Below are positions 45,599 to 54,046 of a stretch of DNA of 54,326 nucleotides, in pieces. The stretch is from a virus. The stretch spans positions 1 to 54,326 of the IMG/VR virus record IMGVR_UViG_3300042876_000481. One strand, written 5' to 3'. The position numbers were made by a program, and so were the translations under genes. How positions within the stretch are numbered: the stretch's first letter is position 1; each line of letters begins with the position of its first letter. The notes beneath the pieces are model-generated. The model was not told the origin of the DNA, searched no databases, and saw nothing but the letters and a program-made list of their open reading frames with translations.

Positions 45599-46540
45599 TT
45601 AGGCCTCGATGTCGACTTCGAAGTACTGCGACTGGCCCACGCCGCGGCTGGTGTCGGCCAGCAGCTTGCCGGTGGCTTCCGCCGCTGCAAACTCCTCGCC
45701 GATCAGGGGCAGCTGCGCCAGCGCGCCGACCTTCACGCGGAAGGCGCGCACCGTCACGCGCTTGCCGCTGCGCGCCTCGTTCAGGCCGTCGAAGAACAGT
45801 TCGTACTCCTTGCCGCTGTTCACCAGCGCCTGCACGGCATCGTGCTCGGCGGTGGTGTAGTCGGCCTCGACTGCCTCGCCGTCGGTGAACGACGCGGCGG
45901 CGGTGATCAGGATCCCGCTCGAGCGCAGTTCGTAGTCGGTCACGGGCGTGAGCAGGATCCGGCCCATGCAGGTCAGCGTGGCCGTGCCGTCGACGACGGT
46001 CGCGCCTGGCGTGGTCGTGCTGCCCAGGCCGCCCGGGGGGCTGGCTGCCGAGGTGCCGGCGGTCGTCACCTTGAAGTAGTGCGTCGGCGAGCCGATGGCC
46101 TTGATGTACTGGCCGACCGTGTACGCGGTGCTGTCCGCGCGCGTGACGGCCGTGCGGCCGTTGGCTGCGCGCACGACGGGCGCCGGGGTTGCGGCATGCG
46201 GCTCGCCGAACGGCACGAAGCCGCCGCGGGCGCCGGTGCCCATCGCCTGGTTCGTGCGGGCCACGCCGCCGACTTGATTGGCAGCCGAGCCGTAGAGGGC
46301 GCGCGCCAGGTTCGCGGCGTTCAGGTCGTGCATGGTCATGGCCATCTCGACCGCGCTGATGCGACGGACTTCGTTGCGGGTGCCGCCGCCGGGGTTCGTG
46401 AAGTCTTTGAGTTCCTTCACGTCCTCGGTCACGCTGAGGTTCAGCGCCGAGCAGTTGCCCACTTCGAGCATGGGGAGGGAGGCGCTGCTGCGGTCACGGA
46501 GGTAGACCTTGCCAACGCCGAGGTAGCTGTAATCGGACAT
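45599..46540 (-). CDS. Major tail tube protein
   Basis: 313 residues, beta-rich, with the siphophage tube pattern: GKVYLRDRSSASLPMLEVGN, LSVTEDVKELKDFTNPGGGT and a late RVTVRAFRVKVGALAQLPLI. Residues about 115-200 look like an added Ig-like or surface domain rich in Thr/Ala (TPAPVVRAANGRTAVTRADS). It forms the hexameric rings of the tail. Lies between terminator and chaperone genes in standard order. Confidence 0.85.
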   Translation of the reverse strand: MSDYSYLGVGKVYLRDRSSASLPMLEVGNCSALNLSVTEDVKELKDFTNPGGGTRNEVRRISAVEMAMTMHDLNAANLARALYGSAANQVGGVARTNQAMGTGARGGFVPFGEPHAATPAPVVRAANGRTAVTRADSTAYTVGQYIKAIGSPTHYFKVTTAGTSAASPPGGLGSTTTPGATVVDGTATLTCMGRILLTPVTDYELRSSGILITAAASFTDGEAVEADYTTAEHDAVQALVNSGKEYELFFDGLNEARSGKRVTVRAFRVKVGALAQLPLIGEEFAAAEATGKLLADTSRGVGQSQYFEVDIEA

Positions 46541-46564
46541 GGTGATGCTCCTATCGGTGGTTGA

Positions 46565-46993
46565 TCAGTCCGGATCGCCCTTGAACGTGGCTCGGACGCT
46601 GAAGGCCAGCGGCATGTAGCAAAAGCCGCCGTCATACTCCGGCCCCGGAGCCTCTGCCAGGCGCAACGTGCGCGCTGGCGCGACCCGGAACCCGAGAAGT
46701 GCACGCAGGACTTGCTGGCCAATGCCGCCAGCTTCGTTCCGCGCGTCGATTGGAAGGCCGGCGCCGCGCGCGGTCTTGGCCGCGCACACCACCCACCAGG
46801 TTTGTTCGATGTTGACGACCATGCCCTGCGCCTGGTCCTCGATCACTTCGTAGCCGTCGTAGATGACCGCGACCAGGGGCGCCTTCTGCCGCAGTTCGGG
46901 CACGCGCGTGACGTCGTCCAACGTGGCGATCGTGACGCCTGGCAGCTTCTGCTTCAGGCGCTCGACGATCATTGCCTCGAACGGTTCGAACAT
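46565..46993 (-). CDS. Mu gp37-like tail terminator
   Basis: 142 residues matching Mu gp37/DUF1834: FEPFEAMIVERLKQKLPGVT, PLVAVIYDGYEVIEDQAQGM and a C-terminal GGFCYMPLAFSVRATF strand. The family caps the tail tube or joins it to the head. It follows the gpG-like and gp36-like genes with a 3-nt gap, keeping the Mu order. Confidence 0.85.
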   Translation of the reverse strand: MFEPFEAMIVERLKQKLPGVTIATLDDVTRVPELRQKAPLVAVIYDGYEVIEDQAQGMVVNIEQTWWVVCAAKTARGAGLPIDARNEAGGIGQQVLRALLGFRVAPARTLRLAEAPGPEYDGGFCYMPLAFSVRATFKGDPD

Positions 46994-46996
46994 CGA

Positions 46997-47521
46997 TCAC
47001 CCCGCTCCGTTGACGCGCTTCTGGAAGTACGAGCGCAGCGCCCGCACCACCGCGATCGACCAAAGCGGCGGCAGCGCGACGATGTCGCTGTTCTCGCGCA
47101 GCGGCAGGAACGGCCGCGCCGGCACGTTCGGGTTCGGCACGGTCTGGAAGACCGGGAACTTCAGCGGCTTGCCGAAGGCCTGGGTGATCCGTCGCACCTC
47201 TGGCTTGGTCTTGCCGCGCTGGTGCGCGCGCGCGTAGCGCACGTTCGTGCCGATCACCACTCCGTTGTTGTCGGCGATGCTCGTGATCGACCGCTGCAGT
47301 CGGCCGGTGTCGCGCAGCGGCTGGCCCTTGCGGTACTTCAAAGGCGCCCACGGCTTGCCGTAGGGATCGATGCCCAGCTTGAAGCAGAGGCGCACCTTGG
47401 TCGCAATCACGCGGCCGATCGTTTCGAACGCCGGCTTCATGTCCGCGCCCGCCAGCGCCGCCAGCTTCGCCTTGAGCTTGGCGTCCGTGACGCGGACTTT
47501 GAAGAGGTTGCCGGTCGCCAT
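46997..47521 (-). CDS. Mu gpG-like virion morphogenesis protein
   Basis: 174 residues: GRVIATKVRLCFKLGIDPYG, KPWAPLKYRKGQPLRDTGRL QRS and RARAHQRGK-type ending ARPFLPL are the gpG/virion morphogenesis pattern. The family acts in head-tail joining or tail completion. ATG at 47521 overlaps the previous stop (TGATG); the longer frame upstream is a shadow. Confidence 0.9.
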   Translation of the reverse strand: MATGNLFKVRVTDAKLKAKLAALAGADMKPAFETIGRVIATKVRLCFKLGIDPYGKPWAPLKYRKGQPLRDTGRLQRSITSIADNNGVVIGTNVRYARAHQRGKTKPEVRRITQAFGKPLKFPVFQTVPNPNVPARPFLPLRENSDIVALPPLWSIAVVRALRSYFQKRVNGAG

Positions 47522-47922
47522 CAGAAGTTCTTCAGCGAGTCGGCGGTAAACACCCGCTCGGCGCTGTAGTAGACCGGGGTGTCGGCAGCGGCTTGAACGG
47601 TGCTGTCGCTGTTCGGCGGCAGCGAGATCTTGCCTTGGGCGAGCAGCTTCAATTGCTCGAGCGCTGTCTCGTGCCGGCGCCGGACTTCCTCCGGGCTGCG
47701 CTCGTCCCACAAGTTGTACCGGACCAGGTCCGCGGCCCAGGCCTTCACCAGTTCCGGCACGGGCTCGACCAATGGCAGCGTGTAGCGGCTCGCGAGATAG
47801 CCGTCGATCACCGCGGCCGCGTGCGCCTCGGCGCGCACGAAGCTGTCCGTCTCGCCCGTGAGTTCGTCGATCTCGGATTCGCCGAACCGCGCGGCCATCT
47901 CGGTCTGCGTGATGTACGGCAT
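47521..47922 (-). CDS. Mu gp36-like (DUF1320) head completion protein
   Basis: 133 residues with the DUF1320 pattern: MPYITQTEMAARFGESEIDE, AAAVIDGYLASRYTLPLVEP and LVRYNLWDERSPEEVRRR. It forms part of the head-tail connector. Start overlaps the upstream stop by 1 nt. Confidence 0.9.
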   Translation of the reverse strand: MPYITQTEMAARFGESEIDELTGETDSFVRAEAHAAAVIDGYLASRYTLPLVEPVPELVKAWAADLVRYNLWDERSPEEVRRRHETALEQLKLLAQGKISLPPNSDSTVQAAADTPVYYSAERVFTADSLKNF

Positions 47923-48221
47923 CAGGTTTCCTTGATCTTGAGCGTGAGCGTGCGGTCGTCCACCTGGCCCGTGTTTGTCGTGATGCGGCACGTGACGGTG
48001 GCTGCCGTGCCAACGGTGCCGCCGCCGATGCGTGCTGTCACCTTGCCGTCGGCGCGCATGCTCGCGAGCAGCGTGCAGCCAACCACGATCACCTCGTGCT
48101 GGGCCAGCGTCTCGGGGGGCGTGTTGCCGGCCAGCCAGGCGGACCAATCGAAGACGTAATCAAGGACCGCATCAGGATCCTTGACGTCGCTCGCTTTCCC
48201 ACCGGTGATCGTGATGCTCAT
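47922..48221 (-). CDS. Small connector/adaptor-like beta protein (99 aa)
   Basis: 99 residues with a KDPDAVLDYVFDWSAWLAGN start and a closing Ig-like strand set (TVGTAATVTCRITTNTGQVD). This is the pattern of the Gp77-like/fibre-tail adaptor family of phage proteins. Its gene lies directly after the 23-residue-repeat protein and overlaps it by 4 nt, so the two may bind each other on the virion. Confidence 0.75.
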   Translation of the reverse strand: MSITITGGKASDVKDPDAVLDYVFDWSAWLAGNTPPETLAQHEVIVVGCTLLASMRADGKVTARIGGGTVGTAATVTCRITTNTGQVDDRTLTLKIKET

Positions 48222-49303
48222 TGGCTCCCTCGCTCCGGCACGACGTAGGTCCGCGCTTCGGCGGGCAGAGTGTAGATGCGCGACTCCGCGGGCACCAGCA
48301 CCACGCGCGCCTCGGCGTCGATCGCGTAGGTCCGTTCGGCGTTGCTGCCCGGACTGAAAACACCAGCGCCACCCGGGATCTCGATTTCCGCCAGGCCGCC
48401 GAGCACGAGGAAGCTGGCGCCCTGGGTCAGTTCGGCGCCGCCCGGCGCTTCTCGCTCGAGCCCGCCGCCGGCCGCGATCGTCACGAGGCCTGGTTCGATC
48501 GCGATGCCGCCCACGCCGGCGCGCTCGACGTACCCGCCAAGGCCGAGCGTTACGGCGCTGCCCACGGCCGTAACGCCGCCGGCCTGTTCCGTTTCGCGCG
48601 CGCCGCCCAGCGTTACGGTTGCCGGGCCTGGCGTAACGCTGAGGCCGCCTGCGCGCTCGCGCTCGACCGCGCCGCCCAGGCCGAGGCTGACGCCGCCCAG
48701 CGTGGCCACGGTTCCGCCCGCGCGCTCGGCTTCGACTGCCCCGCCAAGGCTCACGGAGGCCGCTCCCGGGCTTACGGCTGCGCCGCCGGCCCGTTCCCGC
48801 TCCACCGCCCCGCCCAATGCGACGGAGGCCTGTCCTGGGCTCGCTACGGCGCCGCCAGCGCGCTCCGTTTCCCGCGCGCCCCCCAGCGCCAGCGAGACCT
48901 GGCCCGCCGTTGCGGTCAAGCCGCCGGTTGTCTCGCGTTCGGTGCGCCCGCCTACCGCGAGGCTGACTTGCCCCGGCGTTGCGATCGCCCCGCCTGCGGC
49001 CTCTCGCTCGGTCCTGCCGCCAAGCGTGAAGCTGACAGCGCCCGGGGTGATGACCGTGCCGCCCGCAAGTTCGCGCTCGACCGCGCCGCCGACTGCGACG
49101 CTTTGTGCGCCCCCGCCCGCCGTGGCAACCGTGCCGCCCGCGCGCTCGCGCTCGCTGCTGCCCCCAAGGGTCGCCGTTTGATTGACGGCGGCCGCCTCGA
49201 AGAACTCGCCGCGAAGAATCAGGCCCGCGAGGCCGTCGTCCCAGGTGTCCGATCCGCCGCGAAGCCCGACCGGGAAGTCCCGTTGCGGGGAGCGGATGGC
49301 CAT
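48218..49303 (-). CDS. Virion-region protein built of 23-residue repeats (361 aa)
   Basis: After a 43-residue N-terminus, residues 45-321 consist of twelve tandem units of about 23 residues, consensus VxLGGAxERERAGGxxxTPGxxS; the last eleven (69-321) are exactly 23 each. Four shorter 9-residue units (AESRIYTLP, AEARTYVVP) follow to the C-terminus. Invariant Gly-Gly pairs and Glu/Arg turns suggest a long beta-helix or beta-roll filament. It lies between capsid and connector genes, so a head or neck fibre is likely, but I do not recognise a named family. Confidence 0.7.
   Translation of the reverse strand: MAIRSPQRDFPVGLRGGSDTWDDGLAGLILRGEFFEAAAVNQTATLGGSSERERAGGTVATAGGGAQSVAVGGAVERELAGGTVITPGAVSFTLGGRTEREAAGGAIATPGQVSLAVGGRTERETTGGLTATAGQVSLALGGARETERAGGAVASPGQASVALGGAVERERAGGAAVSPGAASVSLGGAVEAERAGGTVATLGGVSLGLGGAVERERAGGLSVTPGPATVTLGGARETEQAGGVTAVGSAVTLGLGGYVERAGVGGIAIEPGLVTIAAGGGLEREAPGGAELTQGASFLVLGGLAEIEIPGGAGVFSPGSNAERTYAIDAEARVVLVPAESRIYTLPAEARTYVVPERGSQ
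48341..49171 (-). repeat. Tandem 69-bp coding repeats, twelve units
   Basis: The protein repeats correspond to 69-bp DNA units running 49099 to 48341 without any net insertion, with one longer degenerate unit before them (49171-49100). GGCGG(C/T)GC at each Gly-Gly pair and CGCGAGCGC-like Glu/Arg codons recur. The units are diverged at the DNA level, so this is an old array kept by selection, not recent slippage. Confidence 0.75.
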
Positions 49304-49306
49304 CGC

Positions 49307-50149
49307 TTACCCGTGAATGATCTTGCCCTGGCCGCGCAGGATGCCGGTGCTCGTCGTTCCGCAGCTGACGACGAACTGCAGGCAGGAGTCGTTCGGGATC
49401 TTCGGGCCGCCCAGCTGCGCCCAGTCGCGCGGCTCGGGTTTGTTCGCCACCAGCACGTCGACAACGGTCCGCTGGCGCAGGCAGGTGAAGCCGAAGTTGC
49501 CGGCCACCGTGGTGCTGGCGCTCAGGATCACGCTGTTGATCGCGCGGATGTACTTGCCCTGGTCGGCCGCCTGAATCAGCGGCGTGAGCGGGATCAGGCG
49601 CCCCGCGCGCAACGTGCCGCCGACCGCCTGCACTGCCAGGTTGTTGCTGGTGCCGTCATTGAACGTCACATTGATCGTCGCGTTCGATGCGGTGCCGCCG
49701 CCGTCGCTGTAGACCTCGAGGAACCACTGCACATCGCTGTAGTTCGAGTCGCCCAGGCGCGCGGCCGGCGGGTTCAGTGCACCTGGCGCGAGATCCAGGC
49801 CGGTGATCGCCTGCGAGGTGGTCACGTTGAGCACCAGGCCGCCCATGTGAGCGATCCGGTCGTGAATCTCGATGCCTTGCGCCGCGTTCGCGCTGACCGG
49901 CGCAAACCACCCTAGATAGCTTTCGGCTGGCGCGACCTGGTTCGGAAACGAGATTGCGCCCAGCGTCGCGCTGGTCGGCACCGCGGGCGTGGTGCCCGGG
50001 ATGGCCGCCTGCGCCGGCTGCCCTGATGCGCGCCACAGCGAGAACAGCTGGCCCGCAACGGCGTTGCCGAGGGAGCCCTTGTCGATAACGATGCGGCTGG
50101 CGTTGTTCAGCAGCGCATCGATCAGCTGGTCCCGCGTGGTGATCGTCAT
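49307..50149 (-). CDS. Structural-region protein, probable virion surface or fibre (280 aa)
   Basis: ATG at 50149 is chosen (MTITTRDQLIDALLNNASRI) over a longer frame that runs into the previous gene. 280 residues, beta-rich, with SYLGWFAPVSANAAQGIEIH, VYSDGGGTASNATINVTFND and GKYIRAINSVILSASTTVAG. Its place between capsid and repeat protein suggests a capsid-associated or neck protein. Only 8 nt separate it from the gene before. Confidence 0.65.
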   Translation of the reverse strand: MTITTRDQLIDALLNNASRIVIDKGSLGNAVAGQLFSLWRASGQPAQAAIPGTTPAVPTSATLGAISFPNQVAPAESYLGWFAPVSANAAQGIEIHDRIAHMGGLVLNVTTSQAITGLDLAPGALNPPAARLGDSNYSDVQWFLEVYSDGGGTASNATINVTFNDGTSNNLAVQAVGGTLRAGRLIPLTPLIQAADQGKYIRAINSVILSASTTVAGNFGFTCLRQRTVVDVLVANKPEPRDWAQLGGPKIPNDSCLQFVVSCGTTSTGILRGQGKIIHG

Positions 50150-50157
50150 GGCGAGCT

Positions 50158-50811
50158 CTAGATCCGCAGGATCCGGTTCGCGCCGTTGCTCCACGCAACC
50201 GCGATGTTGCCGCCGTTCGGCGTGATGGGCAGGTTCGAGCCCGAGTAAGGCACCTCGTAGACGTCGCCGGCTGCGACGGCGCCGCCCAGCGCCGCGACCG
50301 TCATCGAGCGCGCGTTGGCCGCGGGAGCGGACCCGAGCGTGATGGTCAGCGGGCCGGCTCCGCTGATGCGGTCGGCCACTGCGCCGTTGGCAATCGCCAG
50401 GGCCAGCGGGTCGACGGTCAGGGCGGTGGCGCCGCCGGCTGCAGCCGCGGCGATCGTGAACTGAAAGCGGCCGTCAATGATGGCCAGCAGTCGCTGCGCC
50501 GTGGCTGCCACGTCCACGCCGCCGCCCACGGCCGAGGCTTGGAACAGGAGGATTGCCGGGACCGCTGCGCCGGCCGCGACCGTGTTAAAGGTCACGTCAT
50601 CGAAGTCCAGCACGCCGTCGGCGAAGCTTGGCGTTGTCAACGCCGCCGACGTTTGGGCAAGCGTGCCGCCTGCGCCGGTCACGTCGGAGACGAACACGTG
50701 CGAGGCGTTGTAGGTGTAGCCGCGCAGAAGCGCCGCCTTGAACACCGCCGTGTCGATATCGATCAGGCCGGTGCCGAGGCCCTGCCGTGCTTGTGCGAAG
50801 AACCGATCCAT
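50158..50811 (-). CDS. Structural-region beta protein (217 aa)
   Basis: ATG at 50811 (MDRFFAQARQGLGTGLIDID) with GAGG upstream; the longer frame passes through the terminator-like hairpin and is not used. The sequence is Ala/Gly/Thr-rich and beta in character (TYNASHVFVSDVTGAGGTLA, VEVPYSGSN-like end). A protein with LGxGxIDxDTxxFKxxLxxxYT... at the start is common after capsid genes in phages and appears to be a virion component. Function not established. Confidence 0.7.
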   Translation of the reverse strand: MDRFFAQARQGLGTGLIDIDTAVFKAALLRGYTYNASHVFVSDVTGAGGTLAQTSAALTTPSFADGVLDFDDVTFNTVAAGAAVPAILLFQASAVGGGVDVAATAQRLLAIIDGRFQFTIAAAAAGGATALTVDPLALAIANGAVADRISGAGPLTITLGSAPAANARSMTVAALGGAVAAGDVYEVPYSGSNLPITPNGGNIAVAWSNGANRILRI

Positions 50812-50842
50812 CGTGCGTGCCTCGTTTCCGTTCGACCAAAAC

Positions 50843-50875
50843 GAACGGGCGGCCCTGCCGGAGCGCCGCCCGTTC
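50843..50875 (-). terminator. Attenuator-like hairpin after the major capsid gene
   Basis: A perfect 11-bp stem (50875-50865 pairing with 50853-50843; GAACGGGCGGC) with an 11-nt loop, followed on the minus strand by GTTTTGG. The U run is only four, so it is likely a partial terminator or mRNA 3'-end stabiliser. It stands 63 nt after the capsid stop and would raise capsid transcript relative to the later genes. Confidence 0.65.
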
Positions 50876-50938
50876 TTCGTGCTTGGGCTCCCCGAGGCCG
50901 CCCGGCAGCGGCTCTCGGATCGTTGCGCCTTCCGGGTA

Positions 50939-51904
50939 TTAGCTGAACGCCAGCGGGCGGATGCAGGCGGGGCGGCCGCACAGCACCCGGGGGTGCGTGG
51001 CGATCGCGACTTGCATCGCCTTGATGCCCATGGCGTCTTGCACCGGCATGCTGCCCAGGTAGTACGGCTGGCCCAGGGCGCCCGCACCGGCCGATTCCAT
51101 CGTGTCGTTCGGGGCGAAGGCTTGCCAGAACGTGTCGGCCACGCCGAGCGGGAAGGCCACCGCCTTGTTGTCGGTGATCTTGACCGCGCTGGTGCCGCGA
51201 TAGCGTTCCCAGGTCACGTTGCCAAAGGTGAACATCTGGCGCGGATCGTTGCGCAGTTCGGCCGCGGCCTGGTAGCCCAGGTACGTGTCCTTGATCGCTT
51301 TGTTTTCGATCAGGTTCGTCCAGAAGCCGTCGCTGCAGAACACGTGAATGCCGGTGAACGTCAGGCCGTCCAGGGCATTCTCGATCGGCACGATGATCTT
51401 GGTGAAGACCTCGGCGCGCGTCTTGGTGGCGTCGACCGACAGGGCGATCGATTGCTCGGCGGGCGTGGCGCCGAACTCGGTCGTCCCGGGCGAGAGCAGC
51501 GCGGTCATGCGCAGCGACTCCAGCGTCAGGTCGACGTTGCGACGCAGCTTGTTCACCAGGCGCTGGCGACGCTCCTCGACCACTTCGGCCTGGCCGGCGG
51601 TGCCCATGCCGCGCGCGGCGAGCACCTCGTCGGCGTAGACCGCGCCGTCGTCACCGTAGCTGGCCGTGGTGAACGTGTGCACCTTGCGCTTCTCGAGCGA
51701 GGTGGTGCTGCGCGGGCCGCCGCGGCTGATGGCGGTCAGCACGCGGCCGGCTTCGGTCGTCTGCTCCTCGACCGCAAACGTGGTCGACGTCAGCGGCACC
51801 GTTTCGAACAGGCCGAGTTCGCCAAGGCGGCCCGGGGTGTAGGGCGCCTTTTCCAGGGCGCGGACCAGGTTCTCCCTGGTGAAGTAGTCGCGGAAGATAT
51901 CCAT
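50939..51904 (-). CDS. Major capsid protein (lambda gpE family)
   Basis: 321 residues of the phage major capsid E family: MDIFRDYFTRENLVRALEKA, the E-loop region RGGPRSTTSLEKRKVHTFTT, EVVEERRQRLVNKLRRNVDL and a C-terminal GQPYYLGSMPVQDAMGIKAM. It builds the HK97-fold shell. It follows the decoration-protein gene, as in lambda. A C-terminal tail with two Cys (LCGRPACIRPLAFS) is slightly unusual. Confidence 0.95.
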   Translation of the reverse strand: MDIFRDYFTRENLVRALEKAPYTPGRLGELGLFETVPLTSTTFAVEEQTTEAGRVLTAISRGGPRSTTSLEKRKVHTFTTASYGDDGAVYADEVLAARGMGTAGQAEVVEERRQRLVNKLRRNVDLTLESLRMTALLSPGTTEFGATPAEQSIALSVDATKTRAEVFTKIIVPIENALDGLTFTGIHVFCSDGFWTNLIENKAIKDTYLGYQAAAELRNDPRQMFTFGNVTWERYRGTSAVKITDNKAVAFPLGVADTFWQAFAPNDTMESAGAGALGQPYYLGSMPVQDAMGIKAMQVAIATHPRVLCGRPACIRPLAFS

Positions 51905-51946
51905 GATTCGTCCCGTGGTTGTGAGGGGTGGTGATGCCTGCCGCGG

Positions 51947-52312
51947 TTAGCGGACCAGGATGTCGGCGGCCGCCAGGTCGACGATGCCGGCATCGATCGC
52001 CGGTTGCGCCTGCGCGTTCCAGTTCAGCAGGCCTGCCTTGACTTCGGCGTGGCGCGTTATCGCAACGCCGGCCTGGTTCGAGCCGGAGTCCTCCACGCCG
52101 TAGGCGAGGATGCCGCGCGCGACTTCGGTGCCGTCGGCCGCGCCGTTGTTGTAGACGGTCCAGAGGCCCGAGGCCGTGATGCGGCCGAGGACCGTGCCGG
52201 CCACCATCGCGGGGGCGGCTGCGGCGATCGTGATCGCTTCGCGCGAGATCTGGCCGTTGGCCTCGGTTTCGAGGAACTCGAGCGGCCGGACCGGTTCGTT
52301 GTAGGTGGGCAT
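51947..52312 (-). CDS. Head decoration protein (lambda gpD family)
   Basis: 121 residues with SREAITIAAAAPAMVAGTVL, GRITASGLWTVYNNGA, ARGILAYGVED and the ending AAADILVR, all typical of gpD. Trimers bind capsid threefold sites and stabilise the expanded head. Immediately upstream of the capsid gene in the operon. GGAG lies before its ATG. Confidence 0.92.
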   Translation of the reverse strand: MPTYNEPVRPLEFLETEANGQISREAITIAAAAPAMVAGTVLGRITASGLWTVYNNGAADGTEVARGILAYGVEDSGSNQAGVAITRHAEVKAGLLNWNAQAQPAIDAGIVDLAAADILVR

Positions 52313-52345
52313 GGTGCTCTCCTGGGGTAGTGGCCGGCGGCCGGG

Positions 52346-53437
52346 TTACTTGGTCTTGGCGTCGGACTTGCCGCCGCTTGCGACTTGGGCGCGCAGGCGC
52401 GCTTCGATCGTGGCGATGTCCTCGGCTTCCTTGGTCTTGGCCGCTGCGGCGGCCTCGCCGTACTCGACCAGCTTCGGACCCGCGGCGACTTGCGCCAGGT
52501 AGAGGTCGCGCTGGGTGAGCTTGGTGGCCTTGTCGCCCTCGCCGAAGTCGAAGGTGGCCTCGCCGGCCGCGAGGCTCATGGCGAAGTTCACGGTGGCGGC
52601 CTTCTGTGCCGGCAGCACCTTGCCTTCTTTGATCAGGGCGTCGACGCGCGTCTCGACTTCGGCGCGCTGCATCTTGCCTTCGCGCTCTGCCAGCTTGGAC
52701 TCGCGCTCGGAGAAGTTGGCGGCCTGGGCACGCAGGGTGGCGAGTTCCGCCTCGGCTTTGTCGGCGCGGGCCTTCTCGGCATCCAGTTGGGCTTGGGTGA
52801 TCATGGGGGTTCCCTCAGAGAAGGCCGGCATCGCTGCCGGGTTCGTGGTGACTGGCTCGCTGGCCGTTTTGGCGGCCGTATCGAGGTCGGACAGCAGGTA
52901 GTTCGGCAGCACCTTGTCGGCCGCCTCGACGCCGCTCTCGCCGATGATCCACTCGCGCAGGCCGCGGAACGCCGAGGCGATCGTCGACCAGGCCCACGGG
53001 CTCACGTCGCCGAACTCGACGATTCCTTCGTCCGCATCGGCGAAGTTCACGTCCTTCAGGCCCTTCACGGCCGGCGGCTGCGCGCCCAGGAAGCCCACGT
53101 GGCGCAGGTAGAACGTGCCCGGCTTCGGGTTGTTCGGGCTGTCGGGCGTGTAGAAGCTGGCGCTGCGCTTCTTAAAGCGGCCGGCCTGCACCATCTCGGC
53201 GAAGGACTCGTCCACCTGGATTGGCTCGGCTTCGATCGCGCCTTCGTTGAAGGCCAGGGACTTGATCCAGCCGTAGGCCGGCCCGTTGTCCTTCGGGTGC
53301 CCGACGACGATCGGCGCCTCGTGCACCGCCGGGTCATACGCGGCTACGGCGGCTTTCAGATCGTCCTCGGTAAAGGCGATCGCGGTCCCTTGTGCGGACA
53401 CGTGCTTGCCTGCCTTGAAGATCTGAAATCGCTGCAT
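52346..53437 (-). CDS. Head maturation protease with C-terminal scaffold (Mu gpI-like)
   Basis: ATG at 53437 (MQRFQIFKAGKHVSAQGTAI) with GAAGG upstream is chosen; the upstream open frame covers the divergent promoter. 363 residues. Residues 1-165 match the Mu I protease (FTEDDLKAAVAAYDPAVHEA, PIVVGHPKDNGPAYGWIKSL, RHVGFLGAQPPAVKGL). The C-terminal 150 residues are a charged coiled coil (ARADKAEAELATLRAQAANF) serving as scaffold. First gene of the capsid/tail operon, facing the plus-strand cassette. Confidence 0.88.
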   Translation of the reverse strand: MQRFQIFKAGKHVSAQGTAIAFTEDDLKAAVAAYDPAVHEAPIVVGHPKDNGPAYGWIKSLAFNEGAIEAEPIQVDESFAEMVQAGRFKKRSASFYTPDSPNNPKPGTFYLRHVGFLGAQPPAVKGLKDVNFADADEGIVEFGDVSPWAWSTIASAFRGLREWIIGESGVEAADKVLPNYLLSDLDTAAKTASEPVTTNPAAMPAFSEGTPMITQAQLDAEKARADKAEAELATLRAQAANFSERESKLAEREGKMQRAEVETRVDALIKEGKVLPAQKAATVNFAMSLAAGEATFDFGEGDKATKLTQRDLYLAQVAAGPKLVEYGEAAAAAKTKEAEDIATIEARLRAQVASGGKSDAKTK

Positions 53438-53575
53438 TCGCGCCTTCGGGGTGAGTGCCGGCCTCTTGGGATGCGCGCGGACTGTAGGGCTGTTGCTTTT
53501 CTGTGAATACCCGGAACTAGGGCCTTCCCTCCCGTCTAGCTGTCGAATTGTCGGCTTTTGCCCGCGCTTTTCGAC

Positions 53576-53604
53576 TTGACGCCCCCTAATTCCTAGGGTG
53601 ATAT
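53576..53604 (+). promoter_or_regulatory. Repeated operator-promoter, copy 3 (cassette start)
   Basis: TTGACG (53576-53581), a 17-bp spacer and TGATAT (53599-53604), with CCCCTAA-TTC-CTAGGGT (53583-53599) embedded. The leader CCCACGCGCTGCG is shared with copies 1 and 2. It is the first promoter of the plus-strand cassette and reads away from the protease gene across the contig junction. The 215-bp gap 53438-53652 holds nothing else I can support; no clear minus-strand promoter was found. Confidence 0.75.
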
Positions 53605-53652
53605 CTGTCCCACGCGCTGCGTTTCGACGGCGCCACCCTTGAGGACTGACAA

Positions 53653-53817
53653 ATGCCACTCTTCTCCGCTCTCCTGGTTCGCTCGGTTGCCGGTCGCGCG
53701 CCTGGGCAAATGATCGACGTGCTCGGTCGCATCAACGACGCCACGTACCGCGTGCGCTTCGCGGACGGCTTCGAGGCTGAGGTGTCGGCCTTCTCGTTCC
53801 TGAAGCAGGGGGTCTAA
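53653..53817 (+). CDS. Small hypothetical protein (54 aa)
   Basis: First gene after operator-promoter copy 3; GAGGA stands 8-12 bases before ATG 53653. The frame of 54 codons ends at TAA 53815-53817. The product reads as a small beta-barrel (LLVRSVAGRAPGQMIDVLGR, YRVRFADGFEAEVSAF), like SH3/Tudor-type phage miniproteins. Function unknown. Confidence 0.65.
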   Translation: MPLFSALLVRSVAGRAPGQMIDVLGRINDATYRVRFADGFEAEVSAFSFLKQGV

Positions 53818-53819
53818 CC

Positions 53820-54041
53820 ATGGCCACCACGCTTCGCGCCGTCACGATGTCCGAGCGCAAGGCCGCTCGGATCCTGACGCAGACGCCGATGCGCCACCAG
53901 CGCAAGGCGTGGCGTCTGTTCCTCGCATGCGACGTCGACGGGCTGAATCGCTCGAGCCCGCCGGTGCGTCGGTGCTTCATGGCCTTCTCGGTCATGGCGT
54001 GCATGGACGTCGATCGCGCGCTGTCCCTGTCGGCGCGGTGA
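53820..54041 (+). CDS. Small basic hypothetical protein (73 aa)
   Basis: ATG two bases after the previous stop. 73 residues, basic N-terminal half (ERKAARILTQTPMRHQRKAW) and Cys/Met-rich end. Stop overlaps a GTG that could start the next gene (GTGA). No domain recognised. Confidence 0.55.
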   Translation: MATTLRAVTMSERKAARILTQTPMRHQRKAWRLFLACDVDGLNRSSPPVRRCFMAFSVMACMDVDRALSLSAR

Positions 54042-54046
54042 TCGCG

